Part shown: piece by piece, positions 39,511 through 51,100 of the stretch
Layout: the number at the start of each line of letters is the position of its first letter
Numbering within the stretch: the first letter of the stretch is position 1
Assembly: GCA_018136815.1 (NCBI GenBank)
Contig: CM030933.1
Location: 5,410,282 to 5,474,281, forward strand
From: Isochrysis galbana
Taxonomy: Eukaryota > Haptophyta > Isochrysidales > Isochrysidaceae
Length of the DNA stretch: 64,000 nt
Reading direction: 5' to 3'
Notes under the pieces: model-generated
Database searches by the model: none
What the model was told of the DNA's origin: nothing
What the model saw: the letters and a program-made list of their open reading frames with translations, nothing else
Made by a program: the position numbers and the translations under genes

Positions 39511-39893
39511 CGGGCGCTCCACAACACTCCGTCGTCTCTCTTTCCCTCCCCCTCGTCCCTCGTTTCCCTCTTCTCTCTCCTCTTTTCGCCTTCTCTACTT
39601 TTTTTCTCTTTCTTTATGTCTCTCGCCTCTCTCCCCCCCCTCTCTGTACTTTACTAGCTCTACTAGTATGAGATATTTTCCTCTTGAAGTTCGAAGTTCC
39701 TGTACTTCGAGCTATTAGAGGGTTTTTGCAGCGACTCAACGGGGACTCAAGAATGGCCGAGTCAACAGGCTTGATTCCTCGTTGAGTCGCTGTTGAGTCG
39801 CTCTTGCAAAAGACCAAATCCGACGGCGGAGACCCAACAGACAACAGAGGGCTTCTCAACCTATCTCGCGCCGCCAGAGCGCGCTGGCCAGCG
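39511..39893. other. Tfb4 5' flank, pyrimidine tract
   Basis: A CT-rich tract (39535-39650) lies directly upstream of the Tfb4 start on the minus strand, resembling the leaders of other genes in the window. No ORF of interest is present. Confidence 0.5.
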
Positions 39894-40217
39894 ATGCCCG
39901 CCACCCGGCCCTTCACGGCGCGAGAGCTGGAGGATTGCAGACTGGCCATGTTTCTGGCGCTGGAGGAGCGGAGAGCCATGGCGCGCTAGAGGGCTCGCGA
40001 CGGGCCGGACGCCGCCACAGACGACTTCTGGGAACTCGCCTTTCTGGCGGTGGCAGCGGAGCCGCTCAGCCGCTCACCGCCACCGCTCATGCGGACGACG
40101 CGGTCTCGCATAGGGCCCGAGCGGCTCTCCATCGCAAGGCTGGAGCGGGAGGCTGCGCAGCTCTTCCTCGGTTACTCTCGCAAAAGTTTTTTTCGCTACG
40201 GCGTCTTGCGCGAATAA
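39894..40217 (+). pseudogene. Mobile-element ORF remnant with one stop
   Basis: A single frame of 107 codons reads RPFTARELEDCRLAMFLALEE..., hits a TAG at 39987 and continues with WELAFLAVAA, IARLEREAAQLFLGYSRKSFFRYGVLRE to a TAA. The content looks like a transposase N-terminal segment, but I cannot name the family. It sits directly upstream of a hAT fragment. Confidence 0.4.
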
Positions 40218-40327
40218 TCGCGCCGCCGCCTCCGCGGACGCTCGAAGCTCGAATTCTAGCCAGGGGGTGTCGCATCCGCTATCGACCTTTTTGTTTTAGA
40301 AGTCGTCTGCGTTTCTATGTCCCCTTG

Positions 40328-40583
40328 TCAACTAACTTTATAGTTGGTTGCCATGGAGCGCGCCGCCGCTCCCCACCTCTCCTTCGGCCCCCCCGCCGCG
40401 GGCGCCGTGATGAATTTTTTAAAGTTCTCGTGCGACCACAACCATAAACCTGATGCTGATGCTTCTTCTGGCCGCCCGCAAGGTCTCCCCACGTTGGCGC
40501 GCATGGTGCGTCAGCACTTCGGTCGGCCGGCTTCCTCCGCAGGAGTCGAAAGGATGTTTAATATTTTTGCGTGCAGCTTGTGA
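40328..40583 (+). pseudogene. hAT transposase C-terminal dimerisation fragment next to family F
   Basis: 40328-40400 is a family F end. From about 40486 the frame reads LPTLARMVRQHFGRPASSAG, then VERMFN...: the pattern L-x-x-x-A-x-x-x-x-x-x-x-P-A-S-S-A-x-x-ER-x-F of the hAT C-terminal dimerisation region. The catalytic domain is absent, so this is a remnant. 40407-40431 shares the word GTGATGAATTTTTTAAAGTT with 43822-43846. Confidence 0.6.
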
Positions 40584-42030
40584 GGTCTATGTCATATGTA
40601 CCTGGCGAACGAGACAATAGGTAATGAAGCTCACAATTTCACCAACGCGCAAGCGACAAGCGTTCGATCGCGGCGAGGCAAGCACGACGACAAGCGCCGC
40701 CGCGCGCCGCGCGGAGGCACTCGCCGAGGAAATACGAGGGCAAGCTTGGTGGAGTTTCCGCTGGCAAATGGGTTGGGGCGGGGATGCGCCGAGAGACTGC
40801 GACAAGGAGCGGTCTGCACGAGCGTGCCCGTGTTACGGATGGCCTCCAAGCACCATATATCCATCTATCATCTATCCCTTACCCTTACCTTTATTTATGT
40901 TTCTGCTCCTTTCTCTGTCCCCTTCTCTACTTACTTACTAAGTGGGGAGGGATCTTCTTCACGTGAGGAGAAGCGACGGGCCTCTCGCTCACTTTTTTCT
41001 TCTCTCTTCTCTCCCCACTCCCCACTCCCCCTCTCGCGCCAATCCTGTTTATGTTAGTGTTGTATGTATTACTATGAGTGTGCATTCGATAGTCGATAGT
41101 GGTGTGGAGGATCGTAAGAAAGAAGGATTTTACCCGGTTCCGTTGCGAAGAGAGAGCGATCGATGGCGTCGCTCTCTCTCCTCTCGGCCGCCTTGGTCAC
41201 CGCGCTGTGCCAGGGCGATATGGAGCTGGTGCACGGGATCACGGGATGAGACAGTGAAACTGATTGGCCACATGAGAGGGAGCATTGGCAACTTTGGCCT
41301 TGATGCTATCACCGCGGCAAGTCGAGTCTGCAGCCGGCACAGGGCCGCCCGGCCAGACTCTTGACGACGTGCGAATGCGGTGCGGGTCCAGCGCCTTGGC
41401 ACCCGGCCCTTGAGGTTGAGGGAGACGCATAGCCATTGCAACTGGTCGGTAGTTGGCATCGGTGGCGCATTGAGCGTCGGTCACATGCCACATGTATGTA
41501 GGCCCTCGATGAGACGATCGCAGCACAGCCGAGCCTTGCCTGCGCGCTCTGAAGGCTGTCGATTGCGCGCACAACTGCGCGGTGCGTGCGATCGGCCTCG
41601 GCCGCAGCGTGTGCCCTGAGATCATGCATCGTTGCAGACTTGCATGAGCAGCAGCGCTGGGTTTTTGCCAGGATGACGGGAGGCGTGCGCATGTGCAGAC
41701 ATCCCATGGCGCTCAATGGGCACCAGGGGCCCTGGTGCTTGCGCGCGAGCGCAAGTGCGCACTCCGCCTCGAGCTCCGGTGCACTGTCCATTGGACGGCG
41801 GAGGATGGACATGGGCGCGAGAGGAGAGAGGCGAAGAAGAGAAGAGGGGGGTGCGGGGAGGGGAAGAGGGAAGAAGAAAGGGGGGGGGGGGGGGCGGAGG
41901 GGGGAGAAAAGAGTGCGTGGGGAGTGGGGAGGGGGAAAGGGGGGGGGGGTGGATTGCCCTTAATTTTTATATCCATTTCATGGGGGCATTTGTCCAAAAA
42001 ATAACCGAACCTGAGGTCGTTGCAGCCTCT
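40584..42030. other. No gene recognised; G-rich tract
   Basis: Several overlapping open frames lack protein-like content. A GA/GGGG tract occupies about 41820-41955. The word TCACGTGAGGAGA recurs from 14555-14580. An undetected multi-exon gene in 41100-41800 cannot be excluded. Confidence 0.4.
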
Positions 42031-42142
42031 GAGATGGCCGGAGGGCCCGACGAGATGTAACGAGATGGCGAGATGGCCCGAGGGCCCGACGAGATGAACG
42101 CGAGATGGCCCGAGCGAGGGCCCGACGAGATGAACGAGATTT
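42031..42142 (+). repeat. About 35-bp tandem repeat (GAGATGGCCCGAGGGCCCGA)
   Basis: Three diverged units of GAGATGGCC-GAGGGCCCGACGAGATG-AAC. The inner GGGCCC is palindromic. Confidence 0.8.
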
Positions 42143-42369
42143 TTGCGGTAACGGAACTGGACGAGGACGAGGAGTTTCCCCTTTAACTAAGCTCTAAGCT
42201 TGGTCTTAATGCGGTGAAACCGATTTCGAGACAAGCGCGGGCGGGAAACCGGGGTGAAAGAGCAATAACTGGCAAGGAAGCCGGCAGGAAGGCGGAGGAA
42301 GTGTCTTGGCAAGGCGACGGAGGGCAGATTTTAACGGTAGGGAGGCACAACTAAGTTTATACTTGGTTG

Positions 42370-42760
42370 CCCCATGGGGGGGCACGAGCCCCCCCCTCTC
42401 TCCACTCCTCCCCTGCAATGGGGGAGGAACCACTCATCCTCCTGGCACGCCTGATGGCTTGCCAGGAGGCCACTGCCCTGCTGACCCACTCTCTCCCTGG
42501 CAGGCACGCCTGCCTCGCGCGTCCTGGCCTGTCGTGGCCAGCCCATCGCTCCAACCCCTCCTCCCCCCCTGGTCGACAGGCAGACAGGTGCAGAGTGGGG
42601 GCCCCAGAGGCCCAGGAGCGCCAGCGAGGGAGAGGCAGGGGAGGCCAGGGCCCAGCCCCAGCCTCCTCTGCCCCCTGAGCTGGCCTCCAGGAGCCTCCAG
42701 GGGCCGCCAGAGGGCAGCTGCAGGCCTGCCGCAGGCGCGCCATCGCGCGTGCCGCAGGAG
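42370..42760 (+). repeat. Dispersed repeat family A', copy 2
   Basis: Near-inverse of 33105-33435. Its left 100 bp, from TATACTTGGTTGCCCCATGG, also occurs at 46890-47010. It has no real coding potential despite long open frames. Confidence 0.8.
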
Positions 42761-42949
42761 AGGGGAGAGAGAGCGCGGAGAAGGGGGTGGGCGGAGCGAG
42801 AGCTCCGCTCACCGAAAAATTGGTAAGTCCCGCACCTGTTTACAGGATAAGTCGGGACAGAGTCGGCCGCCCACTCGGAGACACAGGAGGAAGGGGAGGA
42901 AAGATCACCGGGGGGGGGCGCGGGCCACCGGACCATATCTAAGCCCTTC

Positions 42950-43105
42950 ACCCCTATCCCCCTAGTAGTGCACGGGGGGAGCCGCCTTATGGCGGGGGGA
43001 GAAGGGCCGGGGGAGTGGGGGTGTAGAAAGTATGCTACGTGCTACGTGTAGTAGGTAGTGGTTCCATTCGCCGCGAGTGCGGTAAGAATATTAGAAGGTT
43101 TTTTA
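42950..43105 (+). repeat. Dispersed repeat family H, copy 2
   Basis: Same blocks as 37830-37975, followed by a second TTTTAACGGTAGGGAGG word that also occurs at about 42330. Confidence 0.8.
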
Positions 43106-43139
43106 ACGGTAGGGAGGCAGAATTTCAACGGGAGTGCGT

Positions 43140-44035
43140 TAACATCTGCGCTCTTCTTCTTCTTCTACCGTTAAAATTCTGCACGCGTTTTCTTTTCATC
43201 GAGGGGGGGCACGCACTAGTAACCATGCATCCCCTTGCTCGCTCGGCAGGAGCGCCCTCATGGTGAGCTCGGCCCGGTGTCCTAGGACCGAGCTTTTTTG
43301 TATTTGATGTTGCTGGGCCTTGTGGGTTCAATCAATCTTTACGGGAGCTGAACCCGAACCGATAAGCGGCCTTTTGTTTTCAATCTTTACTTGGGAAGCT
43401 GAACCCGAATCGACACCTTCTAACAATTCTTGGAGGTGGGGAGTTAATTCCGAATCGACATAAGCTTTGATTGTACGAAGCAGATCATCACGACTCATAT
43501 GGATGATTGTTTTCGCAGTGAATTTCTTGCTCAAGAGAGTGTGTATCATATAAACCAGTGTGAATGATTTATCAGCCCCGCAAATGGCATGTAAGGTGTC
43601 TTTAATGTTCGTATTGTGCCGGAAATTGAATGAACTGAATAAGGACTTACATTCGAAAGTGTACGTCCACAAATTTGGGTTAGACTCAATCAGCCTCCTC
43701 AGGGAGTTGTTGCTCCCCCCCGGGTTGACCCCAACCGGCGGCGGTGGACTGATGCTGTCCAATGCTTCCGCCATAACCTGCATGGCAGATTTAGAATTGG
43801 CATATGGCGGAAAGAGAGGTGTGATGAATTTTTTAAAGTTCTCGTCCATCTTACTTATGATCCATTGCAATCGCTTGCGTACTACATCATCAGCCGCCAT
43901 TCCATTTATAGACATTGTTGAGCACTGTGAGGTGGTGCCTTTGCTTAAATACTAGACGATTTTTTTTGTACCGGCGCATCGCGTATTTGGAAACGAGGAA
44001 CGAGGGGTACCAAATGAAGGCAAACGACATTCAGT
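43140..44035 (-). repeat. Dispersed ORF repeat, copy 2 (uninterrupted)
   Basis: Inverse of 29907-31455 minus the LINE insertion. Similarity extends from CTCGATGAAAAGAAA (about 43190-43205) to GGTACCAAATG (about 44010). It carries the intact 195-aa ORF. Confidence 0.8.
43328..43915 (-). CDS. 195-aa protein of the dispersed repeat, unknown family
   Basis: The intact frame from MSINGMAADDVVRKRLQWI to ...SGSAPVKID is predicted soluble. It has a helical N-terminus, a PPPPVGVNPGG linker, a central FECKSLFSSFNF segment and helical ADKSFTLVYMIHTLL. Two short SGSA-x-x-VKI repeats lie at the end. It is AT-richer than the host genes around it. The same protein is encoded at 30013-31273 before interruption. 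Differences between copies are often conservative (MSTNGM/MSINGM, LLESN/LIESN), hinting at past selection. No domain was recognised; it could be a mobile-element or virus-derived protein, but nothing decides this. Confidence 0.55.
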   Translation of the reverse strand: MSINGMAADDVVRKRLQWIISKMDENFKKFITPLFPPYANSKSAMQVMAEALDSISPPPPVGVNPGGSNNSLRRLIESNPNLWTYTFECKSLFSSFNFRHNTNIKDTLHAICGADKSFTLVYMIHTLLSKKFTAKTIIHMSRDDLLRTIKAYVDSELTPHLQELLEGVDSGSASQVKIENKRPLIGSGSAPVKID

Positions 44036-45565
44036 GAGTTTCTACGGAGACGAACACACCGGAATCATTCACCCAAACCAAGCAAATTATCAAGCAACGG
44101 CGACCCCAAATCACCGATAACCCAAACACGTCGCGAGAGACGGAGAGAGAGAGCGAGAGAGAGAGAGACTCCGCAGCGACGGCCGGAGCGTGTCTCCCTT
44201 GTAACTTCCCACGTGGCGGAGAGTCCGAAGGGGAGCGTCATGTCGCGCGACCGCGGCGATCACTTTGGATACAGATCGCAACGAGATATCTTTGCGACCG
44301 AAGAAATCTTGCCGTTGAGCGTGAACCTTCTAGACGCTTCTAACGAACAACCCTGAATAGCAACCAAGGGGAAGAAACACCAAAGGGGCCAAGGGCTTGC
44401 ATGTAACTTGCATCAAGGGGAAAGATTCCCTCACCTAAGAAGCGAACCTACATTGATCTCAAGGGGAGATGGCAAATTAAACCTCAAATCTCGAGCGGAT
44501 AGAGCAACCGACTCGCTCGCCAAAAACTTGACCGAGAAGAAAGAAGCAAGGACCTACAAGCCAAGGGTAGCGGACCTAGGGAATGTGAGAGGAAATTCTT
44601 CCGCACGCCAACGCGAACGCCAAACGCCAGGAGGGAACGAAACCCTAACCAGGCCAAGCAGAACCTACGAAGACGAAGAACAGGCCTGGACGACAACGAA
44701 AGTCAGCAAGTCCCAAGAGAGAACCGGAACCCAACAAGAAACGACAAGCCTTGCAAGAAGCTAAATAAATAAGCCTTCACAAGGTAACCCGAGAGCCTGA
44801 GACAAGCACACGGCAAGCAACAGGCGACCTGGCTCCTTTGAGTCAAGATTGCCCGAAAGGAGGAAACCTGTGGAATCTAGACCTGACAAACAGGCTAGAC
44901 GGAACGAAACGAGAACTCGAATTCTAGATCGCTAGGGACGAACCCTACCAACCTAGATGTACCTGAGCTTCACCGTGTGGCCGCACAGCCGCACAGCGAA
45001 GGACCTGGAAATAAGAGCCTGGAAATCGCATCATCTAGGATGAATGCGACAGATGGTCAGGGCTCCTACTACCACGTTCAGTGCTTTTTTGCTTGTCATC
45101 GGTGCCTTATGGAGTAGTCGGGAGTTTTTGGCTGTTTTTGGCTGTTTTTGCGTTTTCGGTTTTCGTCGTTTTCGCAGCTCTAAAATAGTGTCCTATCCTT
45201 CTCCTCTCATGCCGAGCTGCTTAGGGGATTCTATCCTGCCTATATGCAGGCCACTCAGCCAAAAAAAATTCACTTATAGGGCCCCCCAACCCAATCCCCA
45301 ACACCAAAAATTCGGTTTTAAGGCATGTGCTAGGGTTAATGGTGCACCCCTACTGTATAGTTTCGGGGGTCTCGTGCGTCCGGCCACTACGTTCACTGTG
45401 AATGAAGGCAAAACAAACGGCTGCAGCCCGTATTCCTCGCGTTCGTTGTTTCCCTGTCCACCGCGAGCGCACGTGGGGTGCGCGGCGAAGAGCGCGATCC
45501 GCACACCACTGTGTGTGGGTGGCCGCCGGGCGGCGACGGCGGTGTACGGGCGAGTGTGCCGGTGG
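44036..45565. other. Purine-rich region of unknown origin, then HAD 5' flank
   Basis: About 44040-45030 is A/G-rich on the plus strand (many GAACC, AAGGG words) with a (GA)n block at 44140-44170. An ACGAGATATCTTTG-GACCG word faintly resembles the chromovirus LTR (ACGAGATATCTTGGGACCG). It may be an LTR or leader of another retrotransposon, without proof. The frame 44408-44764 has no recognisable content. From 45044 a frame is open into the HAD gene. Confidence 0.4.
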
Positions 45566-46312
45566 ATGCCGCCGCTTCGCTGCGTCTCCTTTGATTTTGA
45601 CGACACACTTCTCCTCTCCGAGAAGTGCAAGGCCTCCACGTTCGATGTGATAGCCGCTCGCTATGAGGATGGCCCACAGATCCTTGCAGCAATCCCACGT
45701 GATGCGCGCGATATCGCGCCGGGCCAGCCGGTTCCTACTCGCCACACAATCTGTCATGCTCTCGCCGCCGGCCTCCACGCACGCGGAGTCCGACCGGGAC
45801 CCGAGGGCGAGAATCCGGAAGCGTTTGGTACACGGCTGTGCGACGAGTTCTCCCAGCTAGTCCAGCAGCGGCTCTGCGAGGCAGAGGAGGTCAGCGGAGC
45901 AGATGCCGTGCTGCGTCACTTATCTTCACACGGCATCGCCTGCTATGTGAACTCCGCGACGCCCCAGGAGCCTCTTGATGCCATTGTCCGTGCGCGAGGA
46001 TGGCGCGACTTATTTGCTGGAGTCTACGGTGCAACCGGCAGCCCCACAACAAAGGTGGACAATCTGACCAAGGCCGCCGAGAGACAGGGCATCCGGCCAG
46101 ACGAGCTGGTTCACGTGGGTGATGGCGAAAATGATAATCTGGCTGCGGAAGCCTTTGGCTGCCGCTTCATTGGCGTTCACGCTGAAGGTGGCTCGACACG
46201 GACTTTCAAAGCGCCTGTGCACGAACTTGTCGCAGACATGTGGGAAGCCGGCCGCATCTTGTGCGAGTTAGCTGAGATTGCACCACTGGACGGAGCACGG
46301 AGAACCTCGTAG
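45566..46312 (+). CDS. HAD-superfamily hydrolase (phosphatase-like)
   Basis: 248 aa from the ATG at 45566. Motif I is FDFDDTLL (Asp10 nucleophile, Asp12). Motif II is YVNSATP, the motif III Lys lies in TTKVDNL, and motif IV is GDGENDNLAA (residues 185-194). A helical cap of about 120 residues sits between motifs I and II, as in subfamily I HAD phosphatases such as phosphoglycolate phosphatase. The substrate is not deducible. The frame is open upstream to 45044, and residues just before Met1 are Arg/Ala/Ser-rich. A plastid or mitochondrial extension starting further upstream is therefore possible. Confidence 0.8.
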   Translation: MPPLRCVSFDFDDTLLLSEKCKASTFDVIAARYEDGPQILAAIPRDARDIAPGQPVPTRHTICHALAAGLHARGVRPGPEGENPEAFGTRLCDEFSQLVQQRLCEAEEVSGADAVLRHLSSHGIACYVNSATPQEPLDAIVRARGWRDLFAGVYGATGSPTTKVDNLTKAAERQGIRPDELVHVGDGENDNLAAEAFGCRFIGVHAEGGSTRTFKAPVHELVADMWEAGRILCELAEIAPLDGARRTS

Positions 46313-47015
46313 AGACCGGGGGGTGGGGGGGGTGGGGGCTATTTGAGGAGGGGGACAAGCAAGGCGAGGAGACCCGAGGGGCTTGAGCCATATTCCTCCT
46401 TGCCTACTCCCTCTCCTCTACTCCTCCTCCATCTCGCACTATCTCGCCCCCCAGCCAGCCCGCAGCTCTCTTCCGTCCAAGCCTTCCTGTCTCACTCCTG
46501 GACGGGCCCGGAGGGGCCCAGAGGGGATGGAGAGGCCCAGAGCGGCCGGAGGGGCCGGGGAGGGGCCCGGAGGGGCCGGGGAGGGGGCCGGAGGAGCCGG
46601 AGGGGGCCGGAGGAGCCGGAGGGGGTCGAGGGGTCCCACAAGGGTGGAAGGCGGTCCGGGGGGCTCAGAGGACCTCCGGCGGGGGGGGGGGTTGTCAGAG
46701 TGGCTGGAGTGGCCGGCCGGAGGGGGGCCCTCCCCGGAGGGACCGCACGCGCGTTTGGTATGGGCCATTGATGGCAACAGCGAGTGGTCGCGAACGGGGG
46801 ACAAATCGATGGAGGTGGTGGGGGGGGGCTCAGAAAGGGTTTTGAGTCCGCAGTGTTCGTGCCCTATAGAGCGGCCATATGGAACTAAGTTTATGCTTAG
46901 TTCGCCCATGGGGGGGCACGAGCCCCCTCCTCTCTCCACTCCTCCCCTGCTCTGGGGGAGGAACCACCCACCCTCCTGGCATGCCTGATGGCTTGCCAAG
47001 CGGGAGATGGAGGGA
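46313..47015. repeat. GGGGCCGGAGGAGCCGGAG tandem run and family A' fragment
   Basis: 46500-46625 is a CCGGAGGGGCC-type tandem GC repeat. 46875-47010 is a third, partial family A' copy (TTAGTTCGCCCATGGGGGGG, GATGGCTTGCCA). No gene is seen. Confidence 0.7.
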
Positions 47016-48159
47016 ATGGGTGTGGGGGGGGAGAGTTGGAAAGATAAATCCGAATCGAGGTTCAATTCTCCAACGAATTCTAGAGGCTTCTCGGATGAGA
47101 ACAGAGTAACAATGGGGCCAATGACGACAATAGCAAAAGAAATCGATGAGCAAAACATTAACACGGTAGACAGTGAATGGGCATTGCGGGCGGGACCCGA
47201 GCTTCACCAATCACGCCGTCGAAGAGGTTACACGTGGGCAAGCAAACAGAATGGGATTGCGTTAGAGGTCGCGGGGAAGTTCGGTTCCATCTCGCTTGCC
47301 AAGAAATAGTCGTGCAATTGGACAACAACGTGACGTGAAGGGCACGAAGGTATCGAGCGATAGACGACGATGAAAAAGGCCCTGCACCGCTTTCAAAACC
47401 TCGAAAATAGCGTGAAAGCACAAGATGGCGAGAAAAAATGAGACGCAATGGTCGACAGGTTGTCCATGGCTCCACAATATTACCGTTTTGGGTCCGCAAC
47501 CGATACGATAATATAACGGGGACCGAGGCTTGGCATTTGCGCGGCGTTGCCGAATACTAGTGCCCATAGATTGCAAACACATTCGGAAAAGACGACTGAA
47601 GTCGAAAGCGACGACTTGAATTGAAAGTGTCAACTAATTTGGATTTGCAGCTCCAAGAACATGGCGGATAAATGCGTTGAAGAGCTGCTTATCAACCACA
47701 CAAAATAGAAGAGCCGTTGAGCGTGACACGCAGAAACGGCAGAGGTTGGATGTATCACTCGCCGTCAACTGACAAAGAGACTGCGGTCGAGACGAACCTG
47801 CCAGTCGGCTTATCATGATGCCGAGAAGCAATCGAATTTGATTAAGCGGCCTCTCGCTTTCGGACGAGGTTTGATACGACGCTCATGGAATAAATGAAAG
47901 GTCATTGACGATAGCCTCGGCTGAGGAGGCTGAAGAGTCATTACGGGTTCGTTGAGGCGCTCGCTCCTTACAGGAGCCCTGCACGATACTGCTGTGGTTT
48001 TTTTCTCACATGCTGTCCACATGGAACTAGCAGCAAGCGATTAGCAGAACGTTGAGTTGAATGACGTGCTCTCGTCTTCCAGGATGTAAGGCATTCGCAT
48101 GGGCGCAGCGCATTTTGCGCGGGATGTGAACCAAGCGATTGCTAGTAGATCGGCAATGC
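47016..48159. other. No gene recognised
   Basis: AT-richer spacer downstream of the large minus-strand gene. Its 3' UTR presumably lies at 48100-48159. Open frames are short and not protein-like. Confidence 0.45.
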
Positions 48160-51100
48160 TTACGCATCCGAGGAGACGGAGGTCATCACTGTTGGCGGTG
48201 CGGCATTCGGCGCAGCTGCACCAACGGACGTTCCTGCGGCTGCGGCTGCAGCTGCGGCTGCAGCCGCAGCTCGCTTCTTCCCGCCACCGCCACGACGCGT
48301 ACTGCGGACGTGCGAAGTTGTGGCTACCGGTTGTTGCTGCAGTGCGGCGGCGGTAGCGGCATTGGGCACATGGCTGAAAGCAGCCCGTTCCAACCACGCT
48401 GCAGTACGGCGGTTCCCTACGCGTAAGGCAGCGACGTGCGGCACAATTCCAGTGCGAGAACTAGCCGTGGGATTTGCACCGGACTCCACCAAGGCGCGAC
48501 AACCCGCCAGAGCTTCCTCGTCAGACGCCCACTGGGCGCAAAGGGACAGCATGGGCTCTCCTTCTTGCGTGAAGGCGTTGGTTGAGGCGACGAGCTGGTG
48601 CGGGGCGATGCACGATAAGAGGAGAGACATGGTGGGCCGCATCTCGCCCTGAGCACAAATCATTAGGGGAGTCGTCGACTGGAGGGCTCGAGGTGGAGCT
48701 GTTGGGTCGGCCTTCGCGGCAAGGAGGAGCTGGACGACCACCTGAAGGGGAGCGCACGGGAGAGTGGGGATAGGAATTGGGAACTTGTGGCAGGAGTGAG
48801 AGCCCCTGAGATCATAGACAGGTGCGCTTTGATGAGAGAGTTGAGACTATCCGAGACATCGAGCGCTCCGAGGAGCCACGATGCGGGGGTCGCGGTGCTG
48901 AACGCAAGTTCATCGGATGACGAGGCTGCTTTGGGGCAGAAACTCCTTTGAGAAGGGCGCTCACGATCCAATGTTTGGCGTTGGGCATTATCGGTGCTCA
49001 CTTGTTGCTCTTCTCCTCTGATGAGCGCTAAATTGAGGGGCTGCCATCCGCATGGCGTCCCCTCGTGTACGTTGGGCTTCTTGCGGCATAGCAAGGTCGC
49101 GAGCGAGGGAACATCTGGTGGCGACGCGTATGCGGCCGCGCCAAGCGGAGAGAATGTGGACGGGTCACTCTTAACGAAGTAGAGTCGGAGCAGCTGGAGT
49201 TTGAGCTCCCCCACGGGGCTCGAGACGTTGGCCAACATCATCGCGGAGTTGCGATCTGAATCCGCGGAAGTCGCCGCATCGGAGCCAGAATCGGAGGCGG
49301 GTGTGCCTAAGAACGCGCATGACATAAAGTGAGGGTTGTCTGTCCGGGAAACTTGGTGTTCAAAAGCAAGTTGTGCATGCATCGAGATGAGCTGCATGTG
49401 TGGCTAGATCGCTCACCTTGCTGCGGCTGTGATGGTTCAAGGCCTTCCAGAGCCGCCTCAGCGCTGTGGCAAGCATCGGCGACCATAATTCCACAGTTTT
49501 CACCTTTCGGCGAGGAGGCATCTTGGGCCGCAGAGTCACGCCCGACGTTCCCAATGCCAGATGCTGGGCCTACTGAAATGGCAGCCTCGCCCTCCAGGTC
49601 ATGCTGACCAGTGTTGTCCGTTCCTGTGACGGGAGCTATATTTGCGCGCTCCGCGGCGACCGCAGCAGCCCTTGCCTACCAAAAGGGAGTTGGGGCGAGA
49701 TGGATAGCATTTCTCATGGTTCAAGCTTGGGGCAAGAGGGAGGGAGAGCTATCCAGCTCCAGAGCCGCATGTGCCGGTGATCAGTCACACCCGAAGAGAG
49801 TCGAACGAGAAACCCGTGCTCGCCTCGTGGTGATCATTTGTGCTGTCGGCGCCACCCTCGCTCTTCTCATCGAGGGTAGTAGAAACCTCCTCTGCAGAGG
49901 CCTCGTCTTCCGTCTTGGGCCACGGTTCTGCCTTGCCTTTCACCAACACCTGCCAGAAGCGGATGGGGGCGGGCGGAGGGGGAAGCGAAATGCGCATGGA
50001 CAAATGCAGGCAGGCCTCGCTGCAAGGCGTCGCTTCACCTCGCTTCCACTCAAGCCTGGCAAGAAGGAATATGATGGCAGGGTGGCAACGGACCTCTATC
50101 GGCACAAGCGGCGTCGACATCTCGAACTGCTCTAGCAGTTCGCTCCATTCGTTCTCGAGCGTCTCAGCGGTACGTCGAGGTAGGCCTGGCGAGAATTCGG
50201 GGTGCGCCGTGGCCGACAGTGGCGAAGGGCCAGAGCGGCGGGATGGTCTACCATACCGAGCTGTCCATGGATGTGCGGCTGGCGGAGCCGGCCTCATGTT
50301 GCCGCAGCTCTCATATGTCGCGGCGGAACTTGGGATGGATTCCTGAGGGCAGCTGCCCCCACTGCGATTATTGGCAGGCAAACAGTTGTGGGAAGCGGCG
50401 CTCCCTTGCGCGAGGGGTGGCGATCGAGAATGTGACGCCTGCGCGCTTGCGCTTGCAAGTAGGAGACTTGGCATCTCCTGCTCGGCGGCCGCGCCCACTT
50501 CCTCGACAGAGATAGATGAGAAGGCCTCGGCAAGTAGGCGCGAGAGATTCCGAGAGTCCTGGCTGTTCTTGGCCGCGAGGACTGACGCGCTGAAGGCGTC
50601 CGAATTGGTGTTGCTGTTGTGTTGCGTGCTGTTTGGGCTATCGACCGCTTGCTGCCTCGTGTCATCGGCTTCGGTTGGGTCGGTGTTAGCAACGTCGGCA
50701 GGAGAACGCAGGCCCTCATTACGCTCCTTCATCGAGTGGAGTCGAGGGAGGGCCCCAATGAGGGATCGCGCCTCTCCCGGCTCGCTGACAGGGTACATGG
50801 GCAGGCGCAGAGGGACATATGCCCCCTCGCGCTCGAGCAATCGGATCGTGAGGCGCATCCCCTCCGAAACCTGAAGGGCATGAGATGGCATGTGCCAAGG
50901 CTATGATGAGAGCATACACAGTGATGGACATACTCAAGCGGTCGCAGCTAATGGGAGTTCCTCGCCGCATTCGTTGCGCCGGGAAAACGTATCATTCAAC
51001 ACCTGCGGGTCATGAGCCTCGGCTCTGGAGACGAGCTGCCGCAGCTCGCTGAGATCGTCGGGGTGGATTAGCTCCAGCATATCGCGAGATGTGGCAAGCT

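Noticed and set aside
40407-40431. 25-bp identity with 43822-43846
   Set aside because: Opposite coding sense to the hAT remnant and too short to define an element; noted only as shared sequence.
43560-43955. 131-aa plus-strand ORF opposite the dispersed ORF
   Set aside because: Shadow of the 195-aa minus-strand frame, which is the one conserved between the two copies.
44408-44764. 118-aa ORF in the purine-rich region
   Set aside because: Charged low-complexity translation of A/G-rich DNA; no homologue-like motif.
46383-46988. 200-aa Gly/Arg-rich ORF
   Set aside because: Translation of the CCGGAGGGGCC tandem repeat and a family A' fragment.
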